Below are positions 16,490-25,147 of a stretch of DNA of 64,000 nt, piece after piece. The notes under the pieces were generated by a model that was not told the origin of the DNA, ran no database searches, and saw nothing but the letters and a program-made list of their open reading frames with translations. This stretch comes from Myxococcales bacterium (lineage in GTDB: Bacteria > Myxococcota_C > UBA6777). The stretch lies in assembly GCA_020632975.1 (NCBI GenBank), contig JACKEL010000009.1, positions 186,001 through 250,000 of the forward strand, written 5' to 3'. Within the stretch, counting starts at the first letter, position 1; every line of letters starts with the position of its first letter. The position numbers were made by a program, and so were the translations under genes.

Positions 16490-18184
16490 ATGACCTCTCT
16501 GGATTGGATTGTCCTCATCGCAACCATCGCATTTATTGTGATTTATGGTTGGTGGAAAACCCGTGGACACCAAGATATCAATACCTACCTTCGCGGTGGA
16601 AACGAACTCAAATGGCCAACCATCGGCCTTTCCATCATGGCGACCCAAGCAAGCGCGATCACCTTTCTCTCCACTCCAGGCCAAGCCTACGAAGATGGGA
16701 TGCGCTTTATCCAGATGTATCTGGGTCTTCCGCTCGCCATGATCGTGATCGCTGCCTTTATCGTCCCCATCTACTACAAGCTTAATGTCTTCACCGCTTA
16801 CGAATACCTCGAACTTCGCTTCGACGTGAAGATGCGCTTCTTGGGGGCTTTCCTCTTCCTGATCCAACGCGGGCTTGCAGCAGGGATCACCATCTATGCC
16901 CCCTCCATCATCCTTGCCTCTGTCATGGGTTGGTCCCTCCAAATCACCAACGTCGTGATCGGAACCATCGTCATCCTTTACACGGTCTCTGGTGGGACAA
17001 AGGCAGTCAGCCAAACCCAAAAACAACAGATGGTCGTGATCATGACGGGTATGTTTATCGCGGCCTTCCTTATCCTTTATCGCCTTCCTTCCAACGTTTC
17101 CGTCAGTGATGCAACCTCACTCGCCGGGGCACTCGGTCGGATGAATGTCATCGACTTCGGTTTTGGCTTCAAAGATCGATACAACTTTTGGTCCGGGATC
17201 ATCGGGGGCTTTTTCCTCGCGATGTCGTACTTTGGAACGGATCAGTCCCAAGTTCAACGCTATCTCTCAGGTCGCTCGATCACAGAAAGCCGCCTGGGTC
17301 TCCTCTTCAACGGTATGCTCAAGATCCCCATGCAGTTCATCATCCTGTACATCGGGGTCCTTGTCTTCGTCTTTTATCTCTTCCACAAACCCCCGATCTT
17401 CTTTAATACCCCCGCGCTCCAAGCCCTCAAAAAGACCCAGAATGCTGGAAAACTCGCTGACCTGCAAAAGCGATACGATGCTGCATTCCTCAAACAAAAA
17501 GCCGCAGCATCGGCCTTTATCAATGCCCGAAAAGCAGGCGACACTCAACGCATCCAGCAAACCAAACGCTCCTTCCAAGAAAGCGCCAAACACCTCGAAG
17601 CCCTTCGAAAAAGCACGCGCCTTCTCATCTACGACAACGTCCCACGCGCCAAAAAGTCCAAAGAAGCCGACTACATCTTCATCTTCTTTATCATCAACAT
17701 CCTACCCGCGGGGATTATCGGCCTCTTGATCGCGGTGATCCTCTCTGCCGCGATGAGTTCCACCGCAAGCGAACTCAATGCCCTCGGGACCACCACAGTC
17801 ATCGACTTTTATCGCCGTACCATCCGCCCCAAAGCAAGCGACAAACACTATGTCATCGCCTCCAAGGTCTTCACGGTCTTCTGGGGTGTCGTTGCCCTTG
17901 CTTTCGCCTCTTTCGCTTCGCTCGTCGATAACCTGATCGAGGCCGTCAACATCCTTGGCTCCATCTTCTATGGCACCATCTTGGGCATCTTCTTGGTCGC
18001 TTTCTTCCTCAAACGCGTGGGCACAAACGCGACCTTTGTCGCCGCACTCATCGCACAAACCACCATCCTGACCCTCTTCTTTACCACGCAGCTCGGTTAC
18101 CTCTGGTACAACCTCATCGGCTGCGCCATCGTCGTCGTCCTCTCCCTCCTCCTTCGCCCCCTCGATCGACAGGCCGCCGCATAG
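16490..18184 (+). CDS. Sodium:solute symporter (SSS family)
   Basis: Inner-membrane transporter of 564 residues with about 13-14 predicted helices. SSS hallmarks: TYLRGGNELKWPTIGLSIMA with ATQASAITFLSTPGQAYEDG near residue 55, VSGGTKAVSQTQKQQM near 165, and YFGTDQSQVQRYLSGRS near 248. A hydrophilic, probably helical insert of about 85 residues (roughly 305-390) separates two membrane halves. The relatives it resembles most are annotated for sugars, N-acetylneuraminate or other organic solutes, so the substrate is uncertain. It follows the PIG-L deacetylase and the small membrane protein on the same strand, so a link to uptake of deacetylated sugars is possible. Confidence 0.9.
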   Translation: MTSLDWIVLIATIAFIVIYGWWKTRGHQDINTYLRGGNELKWPTIGLSIMATQASAITFLSTPGQAYEDGMRFIQMYLGLPLAMIVIAAFIVPIYYKLNVFTAYEYLELRFDVKMRFLGAFLFLIQRGLAAGITIYAPSIILASVMGWSLQITNVVIGTIVILYTVSGGTKAVSQTQKQQMVVIMTGMFIAAFLILYRLPSNVSVSDATSLAGALGRMNVIDFGFGFKDRYNFWSGIIGGFFLAMSYFGTDQSQVQRYLSGRSITESRLGLLFNGMLKIPMQFIILYIGVLVFVFYLFHKPPIFFNTPALQALKKTQNAGKLADLQKRYDAAFLKQKAAASAFINARKAGDTQRIQQTKRSFQESAKHLEALRKSTRLLIYDNVPRAKKSKEADYIFIFFIINILPAGIIGLLIAVILSAAMSSTASELNALGTTTVIDFYRRTIRPKASDKHYVIASKVFTVFWGVVALAFASFASLVDNLIEAVNILGSIFYGTILGIFLVAFFLKRVGTNATFVAALIAQTTILTLFFTTQLGYLWYNLIGCAIVVVLSLLLRPLDRQAAA

Positions 18185-18240
18185 ATATCCCCGGTAGGTC
18201 GGGCGGATAGGCCGCCCAAATCCCATGGATATCAGGAATC
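18185..18240. repeat. Single palindromic element between converging genes
   Basis: A hairpin GGGCGG / CCGCCC (18201-18217) sits between GATATCC (18184-18190) and GGATATC (18227-18233), so it has the GATATC flanks of the dispersed family but a different, shorter loop. It lies between the 3' ends of the symporter and the lipoprotein-like gene on the other strand and may serve as a bidirectional terminator. Confidence 0.6.
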
Positions 18241-18253
18241 CACGAATATTTCT

Positions 18254-19144
18254 CTATTTTTGGTGCATTTTCGCGAACACATCGAATGTCTTGCGATATC
18301 CTCTTGGGTCCCCGTAGCGTAGGCTTTTTTGCAGATTGTTTCGGATCTCTTGCAAGATATTTTGATGCTGTGCGGGACGGTACTTGAGGGAGACAGCGAG
18401 GTCACGGCGACTTTGGGCAGCGATGCGCAACCAAGGATTATGGGCCGTTTGATGGGTGAGTTCTTGGGGGAGATGTTGGCGGTAAAAAAATCCGACAAAG
18501 AGAGTCATCAGATACATCTTGTAGGCACTTTTTTGCAATGTAGGGATGGCTTGCGTCAGCTTTTGCAATGTGGCGCGTGGGTTATCAGCCAGGGCGCCAG
18601 GCTTCGTGGGACGCAGAAGAGCCCGAGGCTTCGGGGGAATGGGCTTTGGAGAGGTCTTCAGCGGATATCGAGAGGGAGGATGAAGCAAGAGAAAGTCTTG
18701 GACTTGTTGTGCGATCCAAAGGTACATCTCAGCGGCGCGCACCATTGAAGCGTATCCCCATAATGTCACGGCGCTTTCAGGAGGACGAAGGCTAAAGACG
18801 AGTTGGTAACGTCGCAACACAAGCGTATCGTCTTGAATCCGCGCTTGCAGCCATCGCAGATCTTCTTGTAGGGAGCGCGTGATCTTGATCGGCGCCGACT
18901 GGATGATCTTCCTACTCTGTTCGGCTTTTCGATATCTTTGTTGATCGAGGCTCATCTCTTGGGGAGTTGCGGGGCGATGGCGAAAAGCGCAACCCGTACA
19001 GCCCCAAACGCACAGCAAGAAAAGCGCGGCCCGACCAAAGCATCGAAAGAAACCTCGCCAAGACCCGACAAGTTGGGGTATATTGGCTCCCCCAAAAAAG
19101 ACGGGTTTGCTGTCCGAAGTAAGCCCTGTATGGAAAGGATACAT
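18254..19144 (-). CDS. Probable lipoprotein, function unknown
   Basis: About 296 residues if it starts at the ATG at 19144. A hydrophobic segment (AALFLLCVWGCTGCAF) ends in Cys and looks like a lipoprotein signal, though the -3 residue is not the usual Leu. The rest is basic and helical (RYRKAEQSRKIIQSAP, LRWLQARIQDDTLVLRRY), with a Pro-rich stretch near the middle and MYLMTLFVGFFYRQHLP later. I do not recognise a family. The start is unsafe: 19144 collides with the start of the divergent gene at 19143, and there is no good site closer to the hydrophobic segment. Confidence 0.5.
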   Translation of the reverse strand: MYPFHTGLTSDSKPVFFGGANIPQLVGSWRGFFRCFGRAALFLLCVWGCTGCAFRHRPATPQEMSLDQQRYRKAEQSRKIIQSAPIKITRSLQEDLRWLQARIQDDTLVLRRYQLVFSLRPPESAVTLWGYASMVRAAEMYLWIAQQVQDFLLLHPPSRYPLKTSPKPIPPKPRALLRPTKPGALADNPRATLQKLTQAIPTLQKSAYKMYLMTLFVGFFYRQHLPQELTHQTAHNPWLRIAAQSRRDLAVSLKYRPAQHQNILQEIRNNLQKSLRYGDPRGYRKTFDVFAKMHQK

Positions 19145-19859
19145 GTCGATGAAGCTCAAACTTGCCCTCTGGGGAATCTTTCTTTTCTCGATTGGCGCGA
19201 TGACGACTTGGCGTGGGATCAAAGATCTCGTGGTAAGTGTTCGAGAAGCCAAGCCCACAAAGATGACGTGTGCAGAGTATTACAAACGACGTCCAAGCGT
19301 TCGTTGGCTGCATCTTACGCGATGTCGAATTGATTATCGACGGGCAGGGCTCTTCGACTACAACGGAAAGATCATCCGAAAAAGTCCGAGTGGCATGATC
19401 AGCCCTATCTTTGTGGTTGCGGTAAAGCCCGATGTCCCGAAGTATTCGGGGATGGTGCAACTCTTGATGCGCGTCGAAGGTAACACCAAGCGACAGCTTC
19501 TGCACACCCTCTTTCACTTTAAAGCAGAGAAGAAAGAGGCGGAGCTTCAACGTATGCTTCGAGAACAAAAGAAGGATTTGGTGGTGGTGCAAGAGATACG
19601 TGGCTTTGCATCGTTTGGTGACGATGTGACGGGGACTTTGCACAGCAAGATGCGCTTCAACTTCCCCGACAACCTCGCGCGGCGTTATGGCCTCCTCAAC
19701 CAAGGAAGAAGACCGCCAGGTGGTCTTGGTTGGATCTTGATTGGCTTTGGAGGCGTCTTTCTTATCGCAGGACTCGGGCTTTTCATGAAGTCTTTCCAAG
19801 GCAAGGACAAAGACAAAGACGCTGCGGAAGAAGTGGTGAGTGCGATCCTCAACGGTTGA
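19143..19859 (+). CDS. Two-span membrane protein, function unknown
   Basis: Protein of about 238 residues. One transmembrane helix lies at the N-terminus (LKLALWGIFLFSIGAMTTW) and another near the C-terminus (LGWILIGFGGVFLIAGLGLF), flanking a soluble region of about 160 residues; a charged tail (KDKDKDAAEE) follows. Starts at 19143 or 19149 are both possible; AAAGGA fits 19149 better. The topology resembles other small proteins with a periplasmic or cytoplasmic domain between two spans, but no family is recognised. Confidence 0.65.
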   Translation: MSMKLKLALWGIFLFSIGAMTTWRGIKDLVVSVREAKPTKMTCAEYYKRRPSVRWLHLTRCRIDYRRAGLFDYNGKIIRKSPSGMISPIFVVAVKPDVPKYSGMVQLLMRVEGNTKRQLLHTLFHFKAEKKEAELQRMLREQKKDLVVVQEIRGFASFGDDVTGTLHSKMRFNFPDNLARRYGLLNQGRRPPGGLGWILIGFGGVFLIAGLGLFMKSFQGKDKDKDAAEEVVSAILNG

Positions 19860-19939
19860 TCGCTTCGCAAGCTCCAAATCGCCCCAAGCCACCGCTCGCA
19901 CCATCCGCCCCAAACAACGCCCAACACACAACGAGATCC

Positions 19940-20731
19940 ATGAGATACCAAGAAGACACCATCATCTGTGGCGATACGTTTGAGCTACTTCAACAAGTCG
20001 AAGACGAGTCGATCGATCTCATCGTTTGCGACGGTCCTTACGGTGTCACGCAGTACGAATGGGACAAACAACCATCGATCCAAGCCTACAACCTGCGTTT
20101 GATCGAGCTCTTTTCCACAAAGCTCAAAGAAGGAGGTGCACTCTACCTCTTTGGAAAACCCGACTGTATCGACTTTATCGACTATCGCCCCTACTTGAAC
20201 TTGCGTTCGAGGATCATCTGGTATCAGCCCAGTCGTCTTGCCCAAGGCCGCCTCAACTACACAAACAACCATGATATCATTTGTTATTTCATCAAAGGCA
20301 AGCGACCAAGATGCTTTCACCTCGATGATATCCGCGTGGCACAGTTGGTGGAACTCGAACACCGCAAACGCTGTGAACGCGTTCCATCCGTGCAAAAAGG
20401 CCCTTATGGCAAAACCAAGTTCAACGAAAAAGGCAAGAATCCTGGGGATGTTTGGGGAGACATCAAACAACTGACGTATCGCTCAAAAGAGTTGATGAGC
20501 CGCGAAGCTTTGCATACCATCCAAAAGCCCGAGCGTTTGATCGAGCGGCTGGTCCTTGCGAGTTCAAGCAAGGGAGATCTTGTGCTTGATCCCTTTGCAG
20601 GTGTCGGCACATGTCCCGCTGTCTGTAAACGCCTCGGGCGGCGCTTTTTGGCATTTGAACAAAATGCCGACTTCGTCCAGTTGGGAACCCAACGTCTCGA
20701 AGCCATCGAGGTTTTGCACGAAGACGATTAA
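19940..20731 (+). CDS. DNA adenine/cytosine-N4 methyltransferase (N6_N4_Mtase family)
   Basis: Protein of 263 residues starting at 19940. The catalytic motif reads CDGPYG rather than the usual DPPY; the SAM-binding motif VLDPFAGVGTCPAVCKR comes after it near residue 213. This order (catalytic first, SAM-binding second) is the beta class. The region between (about 60-190) is a target-recognition segment. No restriction nuclease or specificity gene lies nearby, so this is an orphan methylase that may act in regulation or be a relic. Its stop codon overlaps that of the converging kelch gene by a shared TTAA. Confidence 0.85.
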   Translation: MRYQEDTIICGDTFELLQQVEDESIDLIVCDGPYGVTQYEWDKQPSIQAYNLRLIELFSTKLKEGGALYLFGKPDCIDFIDYRPYLNLRSRIIWYQPSRLAQGRLNYTNNHDIICYFIKGKRPRCFHLDDIRVAQLVELEHRKRCERVPSVQKGPYGKTKFNEKGKNPGDVWGDIKQLTYRSKELMSREALHTIQKPERLIERLVLASSSKGDLVLDPFAGVGTCPAVCKRLGRRFLAFEQNADFVQLGTQRLEAIEVLHEDD

Positions 20732-21936
20732 GGCTTTGTACAATCGAAGCTCTCAAAAGTCGCAGCGGCGCCAAAGGCGATGGTTGTAGCACCTCCAGGG
20801 ATAAAGACTTGGTTCCCCAGTGTCACAGCCGCCGTCCCATGGCGAGGTGTTTTCATGGGGGGCAAAGAAAACCATGCCCCAAGAGCAGGATCGTACACCT
20901 CGATCTGATCGAAGACTTGGGACGTGGCATTTGGATTTCCTTCTCCGCCAAAGATGTACAAACGCCCTGCACACACCGCAGCAGCCGTCCCACCGCGAGA
21001 AGTGGGCATATCAGGCAAATCAACCCAACGCCCCACGCTTGGATCAAAAGAGGAAAAGCTCGCATTATGCGAAGAGATCTGCGTATCGCGACCGCCTGCC
21101 AAATAAAAGATCCCGCCCACAACCCCAACGGCCATATGATCGCGGACTTGCGTAAGGCTCGGTAGATCGGCCCAAGTCTTCGTCGTGGGGTCGTACACAG
21201 AAAAGTCAGCCACCGCTTTGAAACCACGGAATCCGCCCGCCACGTAGATCTTTCCATCGATCACCCCAACGCCCGAAGCACCGCGCGCTTTTCCTTGTGG
21301 CATGGTGCCATCGGGGGTCCACGTATCTTTCGCTGGGTCGTAAACATAGATCCCATCGGTCTCTAGGAAACTCTGCAACAAAGCGCCCAAGACATAGATC
21401 TTGTCCCCCACCACAGCCGCATTCACATGATGCATCGCAAAAGGCAGTTTTGCCCCAACGGACCAAGCCTTTTGTTGTGTATCGTAGATGTGGACGCTAT
21501 CGACCGTGCGTTTCTTTTCATCGATCCCACCGAGGATATAGATCTTTTGCCCCAAAGACACCACCGCGACTTCTTGCAAGGGACCAAAAGGCAGATCGGG
21601 CAAGGAAGTCCACGTCCCATCAGAGGGTTTGGTACCATCTGGAGTAGCCTCAACGCTCGTCTCGACGGGTGTTTCTGGACTGGGTTCTTTTTCTATGGGA
21701 GAGCCATCGCTAGCATCCAAAGAAAGCTCTGAAGAAGCGGGTTCATCAGGGATTTGTGCTTCGCTGGAAGCATCAAGGATCTGCTCACTCGCCTTTTCAT
21801 TTCCAACTTGTGGCTCTTGGGTACGTTCGACACTCGACTCTGTGGGTGGTTTCGTTCCCTCGCATCCGACGCCTATGATCACCCAAAAAACAAAGAAAAA
21901 TCCCCATACGACATTTCCATCTTTTGTAAATCTCAT
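20728..21936 (-). CDS. Kelch-repeat lipoprotein
   Basis: Protein of 402 residues. The start at 21936 gives a hydrophobic leader (WGFFFVFWVIIGVGC) with Cys about 27 residues in, so it is probably lipidated. A linker rich in Glu, Ser, Pro and Thr covers about residues 30-110. Six kelch repeats follow, with the usual GG and Y-W spacing (IYILGGIDEKKRTVDSV, IYVAGGFRGFKAVAD, LYIFGGEGNPNATSQ), forming one beta-propeller. Such proteins are extracellular and bind ligands or glycans. The upstream ATG in frame (21981) gives no better leader. Confidence 0.85.
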   Translation of the reverse strand: MRFTKDGNVVWGFFFVFWVIIGVGCEGTKPPTESSVERTQEPQVGNEKASEQILDASSEAQIPDEPASSELSLDASDGSPIEKEPSPETPVETSVEATPDGTKPSDGTWTSLPDLPFGPLQEVAVVSLGQKIYILGGIDEKKRTVDSVHIYDTQQKAWSVGAKLPFAMHHVNAAVVGDKIYVLGALLQSFLETDGIYVYDPAKDTWTPDGTMPQGKARGASGVGVIDGKIYVAGGFRGFKAVADFSVYDPTTKTWADLPSLTQVRDHMAVGVVGGIFYLAGGRDTQISSHNASFSSFDPSVGRWVDLPDMPTSRGGTAAAVCAGRLYIFGGEGNPNATSQVFDQIEVYDPALGAWFSLPPMKTPRHGTAAVTLGNQVFIPGGATTIAFGAAATFESFDCTKP

Positions 21937-22080
21937 CTTATCTTGCCCTCTGCTCTTTTTGCGGTGGATGCCCTGGGGCATCTCTGGCGTGCCTCCCTAT
22001 CCCTCTTGGCGCGGCCATCTCAGTCAGGTAGAGTGATCGCTTTCTCTGGCCCTCGCAACCCCCAAGCGAAAGAAGGCACG

Positions 22081-23349
22081 ATGTACCCTCGCCCCCAGCC
22101 TCTCTCCCCCAACAAAACAGATCATCTCCTTGTGATCCTCAGCGATATCGAGATGGGGGCGGGTGGTTTCACAGATGACTTCCCCCATACAGACTTTCTT
22201 GCCGAGCTGATCGACGAATACAGCGAAGATTACAGCAACAATCCCGTCAGCCTTATCTTTAATGGAGATACTTTCGATTATCTCAAAGTCAGCATCGACG
22301 GCCTTTATCCGCATGCTGTCGATGAAGCCGTTGCGCTTGCCAAGACAGAACGGATCGTCGCCACCCACGATGTGTTCTTTGCAGCACTCTCACGTTTTTT
22401 GCAGCGCGATCCGCAAAAAAGAGACATCTATTTCTTGTTGGGAAATCACGATCTTGAGATCGTTTTCCCTGCTGTTCAAGAGATGCTCAAAGACAAGATC
22501 GGCGATCACCAACGCGTCTTTTTTCCAGGGATATCCTTGCGCATTGGCGACGTACACATCGAGCACGGCAACCAAGAAGACTCGTTGTTTCGCATCGATC
22601 CAGAAAAGCCCTTTGTCGAATACCAAGGCCGCGACATCCTCAACCTTCCTTGGGGCAGCGTCGCTTTGCTCGAAGCCATCTTGCCTTTGCACAATGAGCT
22701 GTACCACTACGATCGCCTAAAACCTAGAGACACCGTACTTTCCGAGATCCCACAAATGAAGCAACTCCTCACCTCTGTGGCTTGGCGGTATTGGTTGCGC
22801 GACTATTGGAAGGGTTATTGGCGAGGCACAGACCCTCTCAAAAAGCCGACGTGGGGCATGATCAAAGAGGTCTTTTATCGTTTACGCACCAAGGATACGG
22901 AGATATCGATCCGCAAGGCTTATCAAAAGCGCCTGCGTGAAGAAGACGCCCGCGTCATGGTGATCGGGCACGAACACCAACCGCACTGGCAAAGCTTCAA
23001 CGACCGAAAACTCCTTCAGACGGGCTGTTTCCGCAGTGAGTACATGCTGCACTCCAATGGAGAGCACGAATTCATCCATGTTCCGCTGCCCAAGGTATAT
23101 GCGGAGGTTTGGATGCGCGAACAAAGCAGCATTCGTTCGCAACTCGTCGAGATCGAAGCCCCAACCCCCTTGGCCGGATTTTTGCCAGACTCGATCTTCT
23201 CGATTATCCCCACGCTCGAAAGGCTGCTTGGAAACGACGAACACTACGAAGAAGAACAAGCCGAATGGACCGCCCAGGAAGCCCGTGAATCCCTCGACAA
23301 TCTCCCTTCTCTTGACGCAACGCTGGAATCCGACAAAAAAAAGAACTAA
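22081..23349 (+). CDS. Calcineurin-like metallophosphoesterase
   Basis: Protein of 422 residues starting at 22081 (GAAGG before it). Metal-binding motifs in order: LSDIEMG near residue 20, FNGDTFDYL near 60, LGNHDLEIV near 120, HIEHGNQED near 160 and VIGHEHQPHW near 300. GNHD and GHEH are the classic calcineurin-like pairs. Similar proteins include UDP-2,3-diacylglucosamine hydrolase-type enzymes and uncharacterised phosphoesterases; the extra helices between motifs make this longer than LpxH, so LpxH function is not claimed. The next gene is lolA on the same strand. Confidence 0.85.
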   Translation: MYPRPQPLSPNKTDHLLVILSDIEMGAGGFTDDFPHTDFLAELIDEYSEDYSNNPVSLIFNGDTFDYLKVSIDGLYPHAVDEAVALAKTERIVATHDVFFAALSRFLQRDPQKRDIYFLLGNHDLEIVFPAVQEMLKDKIGDHQRVFFPGISLRIGDVHIEHGNQEDSLFRIDPEKPFVEYQGRDILNLPWGSVALLEAILPLHNELYHYDRLKPRDTVLSEIPQMKQLLTSVAWRYWLRDYWKGYWRGTDPLKKPTWGMIKEVFYRLRTKDTEISIRKAYQKRLREEDARVMVIGHEHQPHWQSFNDRKLLQTGCFRSEYMLHSNGEHEFIHVPLPKVYAEVWMREQSSIRSQLVEIEAPTPLAGFLPDSIFSIIPTLERLLGNDEHYEEEQAEWTAQEARESLDNLPSLDATLESDKKKN

Positions 23350-23433
23350 GTTCCCTCTCGAACATGCGTCAAACTTTTGAAGCTCGTGAATCTTCTGCGT
23401 GATGGACCCGCAATCCTCACCCAGAGACACCAA

Positions 23434-24129
23434 ATGAGGACGATGATGACCCCCCAAAGCCGAACGTTTGGTTTGCTTTTGTTGTTTTTTGTGGCGCTTT
23501 TTGCTCCCTACGGCTCGAATCCAACCTATGCCGCGGATGCCAAGACCCAAAAGGCCATCGAAGGCCTACAGCGCTTTTACAAAGAAATCAAAGACTTTAC
23601 CGCTGACTTCAAACAAATCTTCACCCGTACACGCCTCAAGCGCAGCAGCAAAGAGAGTGGACGCTTTTTTTTCCGAAAGCCTGGGATGATGCGTTTCCAA
23701 TACGCCAAGCCCGAGCGCAAGGACTTCGTGTACAACGGCAAGACCTTGTGGATGTACAATGCTGACGACGAAGAAGTCAAAGTGCGCAAAAATGTCCAAC
23801 GCACGGAGTTTGGCGTCGCGGTGCAGTTCTTGTGGGGAAGCGGTGATCTCGAAAAAAGCTTCCGCATCCGCAGACGCATGCCTTTTCCCTTTGGAAAACG
23901 CGGAGACATCCGCCTCGAACTCATCCCCAAGAAGCCCCAAAGCCTTTTCAAAAAGCTCTATTTCTCCGTGATCCCAGGTAGCTACCAGATCCGCGAGACC
24001 ATCTACATCGACCCCGCAGGAAACCGCAACCGCTTTATCTTCTCCAATGTCCGCGCCAACCGAGGACTCCCCAAAGCGCTGTTTACCTTCCGCGTCCCCA
24101 AAGGCGTCCAAGTCGTCAACCTCCCTTGA
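23434..24129 (+). CDS. lolA: Outer-membrane lipoprotein carrier LolA
   Basis: Periplasmic chaperone of about 231 residues that takes lipoproteins from LolCDE and carries them to the outer membrane. A signal peptide is visible (RTFGLLLLFFVALFAPYG). The mature part has LQRFYKEIKDFTADFKQ, GRFFFRKPGMMRFQY, KDFVYNGKTLWMYNADD and the later IRETIYIDPAGNRNRFIFSN, the standard LolA order. Several ATGs compete (23434, 23443, 23446); GAGG inside the reading frame favours 23446. It is the best marker in this window for a Gram-negative envelope and explains how the many lipoproteins here would be sorted. Confidence 0.9.
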   Translation: MRTMMTPQSRTFGLLLLFFVALFAPYGSNPTYAADAKTQKAIEGLQRFYKEIKDFTADFKQIFTRTRLKRSSKESGRFFFRKPGMMRFQYAKPERKDFVYNGKTLWMYNADDEEVKVRKNVQRTEFGVAVQFLWGSGDLEKSFRIRRRMPFPFGKRGDIRLELIPKKPQSLFKKLYFSVIPGSYQIRETIYIDPAGNRNRFIFSNVRANRGLPKALFTFRVPKGVQVVNLP

Positions 24130-24152
24130 GACAACAAACTTGGAGAATACGC

Positions 24153-24725
24153 TTGTATAATCAGCTCTCTTTCTTCCCATCAGCTCGGCTTTTTCGTAGG
24201 GCTCACCTTGCCCTCGCTTGCCTTGGTCTCACCATGCTCTTTGCATGCACCCACCAAACACGACAAAAGCCCCCGCCCAAACTTTTCCACCAGATCCGTC
24301 TGCTCGATACCAAAAATGCAGACTTCGACTTTTATGATCTGCGCGGAAAAGTCGTCCTCGTCGATGTCTTCGCAAGCCACTGTATGCCGTGTCAGTTTCT
24401 GGTCAGACGTTGGGACAAGCTCGCGCGGAAACACAAGTCCCAAGGACTCCGAGTGGTGGGGATCGCCCTCGAAAAGCAAGTCAAACAGGTCTTGCGACCC
24501 TTTCTTATGGCCCTCGATATCCAATATCCCGTCGTGGTCGCTGACGATAGCCTTTACAAAGGCAACACCATCTTGGGACCCGTCTTGACCGTCCCTCGGC
24601 AATATCTTGTCGATGGATGCGGCAAGATCCACAAGATCTTCCAAGGCATGGTCAACCCCCAAAAGATCGAACAAGCTGTCCTCGACCTCCTCAAACAACC
24701 CCCTCAATGCCAAAAGACCAAGTGA
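24153..24725 (+). CDS. TlpA/ResA-like thioredoxin-fold lipoprotein
   Basis: Protein of 190 residues. I place the start at TTG 24153 because GGAG lies seven bases before it; a TTG at 24126 overlapping the lolA stop has no site. A lipobox (LTMLFAC) anchors it to the membrane. The thioredoxin motif is CMPC (VFASHCMPCQFLVRRW, near residue 80), followed by VVGIALEK and the cis-Pro region LTVPRQYLVDGCGKI. TlpA-type proteins reduce periplasmic disulfides, for example during cytochrome maturation or protein folding. It probably shares a transcript with lolA. Confidence 0.85.
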   Translation: MYNQLSFFPSARLFRRAHLALACLGLTMLFACTHQTRQKPPPKLFHQIRLLDTKNADFDFYDLRGKVVLVDVFASHCMPCQFLVRRWDKLARKHKSQGLRVVGIALEKQVKQVLRPFLMALDIQYPVVVADDSLYKGNTILGPVLTVPRQYLVDGCGKIHKIFQGMVNPQKIEQAVLDLLKQPPQCQKTK

Positions 24726-24976
24726 GCCCCGCCCCAAACCTGCCCTCCACCCTTGGAGTAAGACTGCTCCAAACTGTGACAACTTTGCACTCGACACACG
24801 CTAAACCAAAAAAACATACAAAAACAAACAGATAGAATCACTCCCTTTCTCCAAAGGAAAGAAAGTGTGGCTTGTCTCCTGTATGGTATCCGCGAATCAC
24901 ATCCTTGCCTTTTTCCCGAAAATCAAGTAAGCCTCATAGTTTAGAGAAGACGGCAAGGCTTTTGCACAGAGGTAAA

Positions 24977-25001
24977 GCGCCTCACAACATGGCGCCTTTT
25001 T
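24977..25001 (+). terminator. Probable intrinsic terminator after the lolA-tlpA pair
   Basis: GCGCC (24977-24981) and GGCGC (24991-24995) form a stem with a nine-base loop, followed by CTTTTT. It lies in the 422-base stretch 24726-25147, which otherwise holds only a second hairpin without a T tract (TTGGAG / CTCCAA, 24753-24772). No convincing gene is seen there. Confidence 0.5.
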
Positions 25002-25147
25002 GACATCATGCTGCGCCAAATCAAAACATTGCACCTTAGAAACGCACGGACGCGTCACAAAAAATAAAAAGCACGGTGCTCCCGAACGCTTCTCACTTCT
25101 CAAGTGCGCGTGGAGCAGCCTCACTTCCTAACCAAAGGAGAGTTACG

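Noticed and set aside
24897..25124. Minus-strand 75-codon frame
   Set aside because: Cys-rich composition, no ribosome site, and it runs across a terminator-like hairpin.
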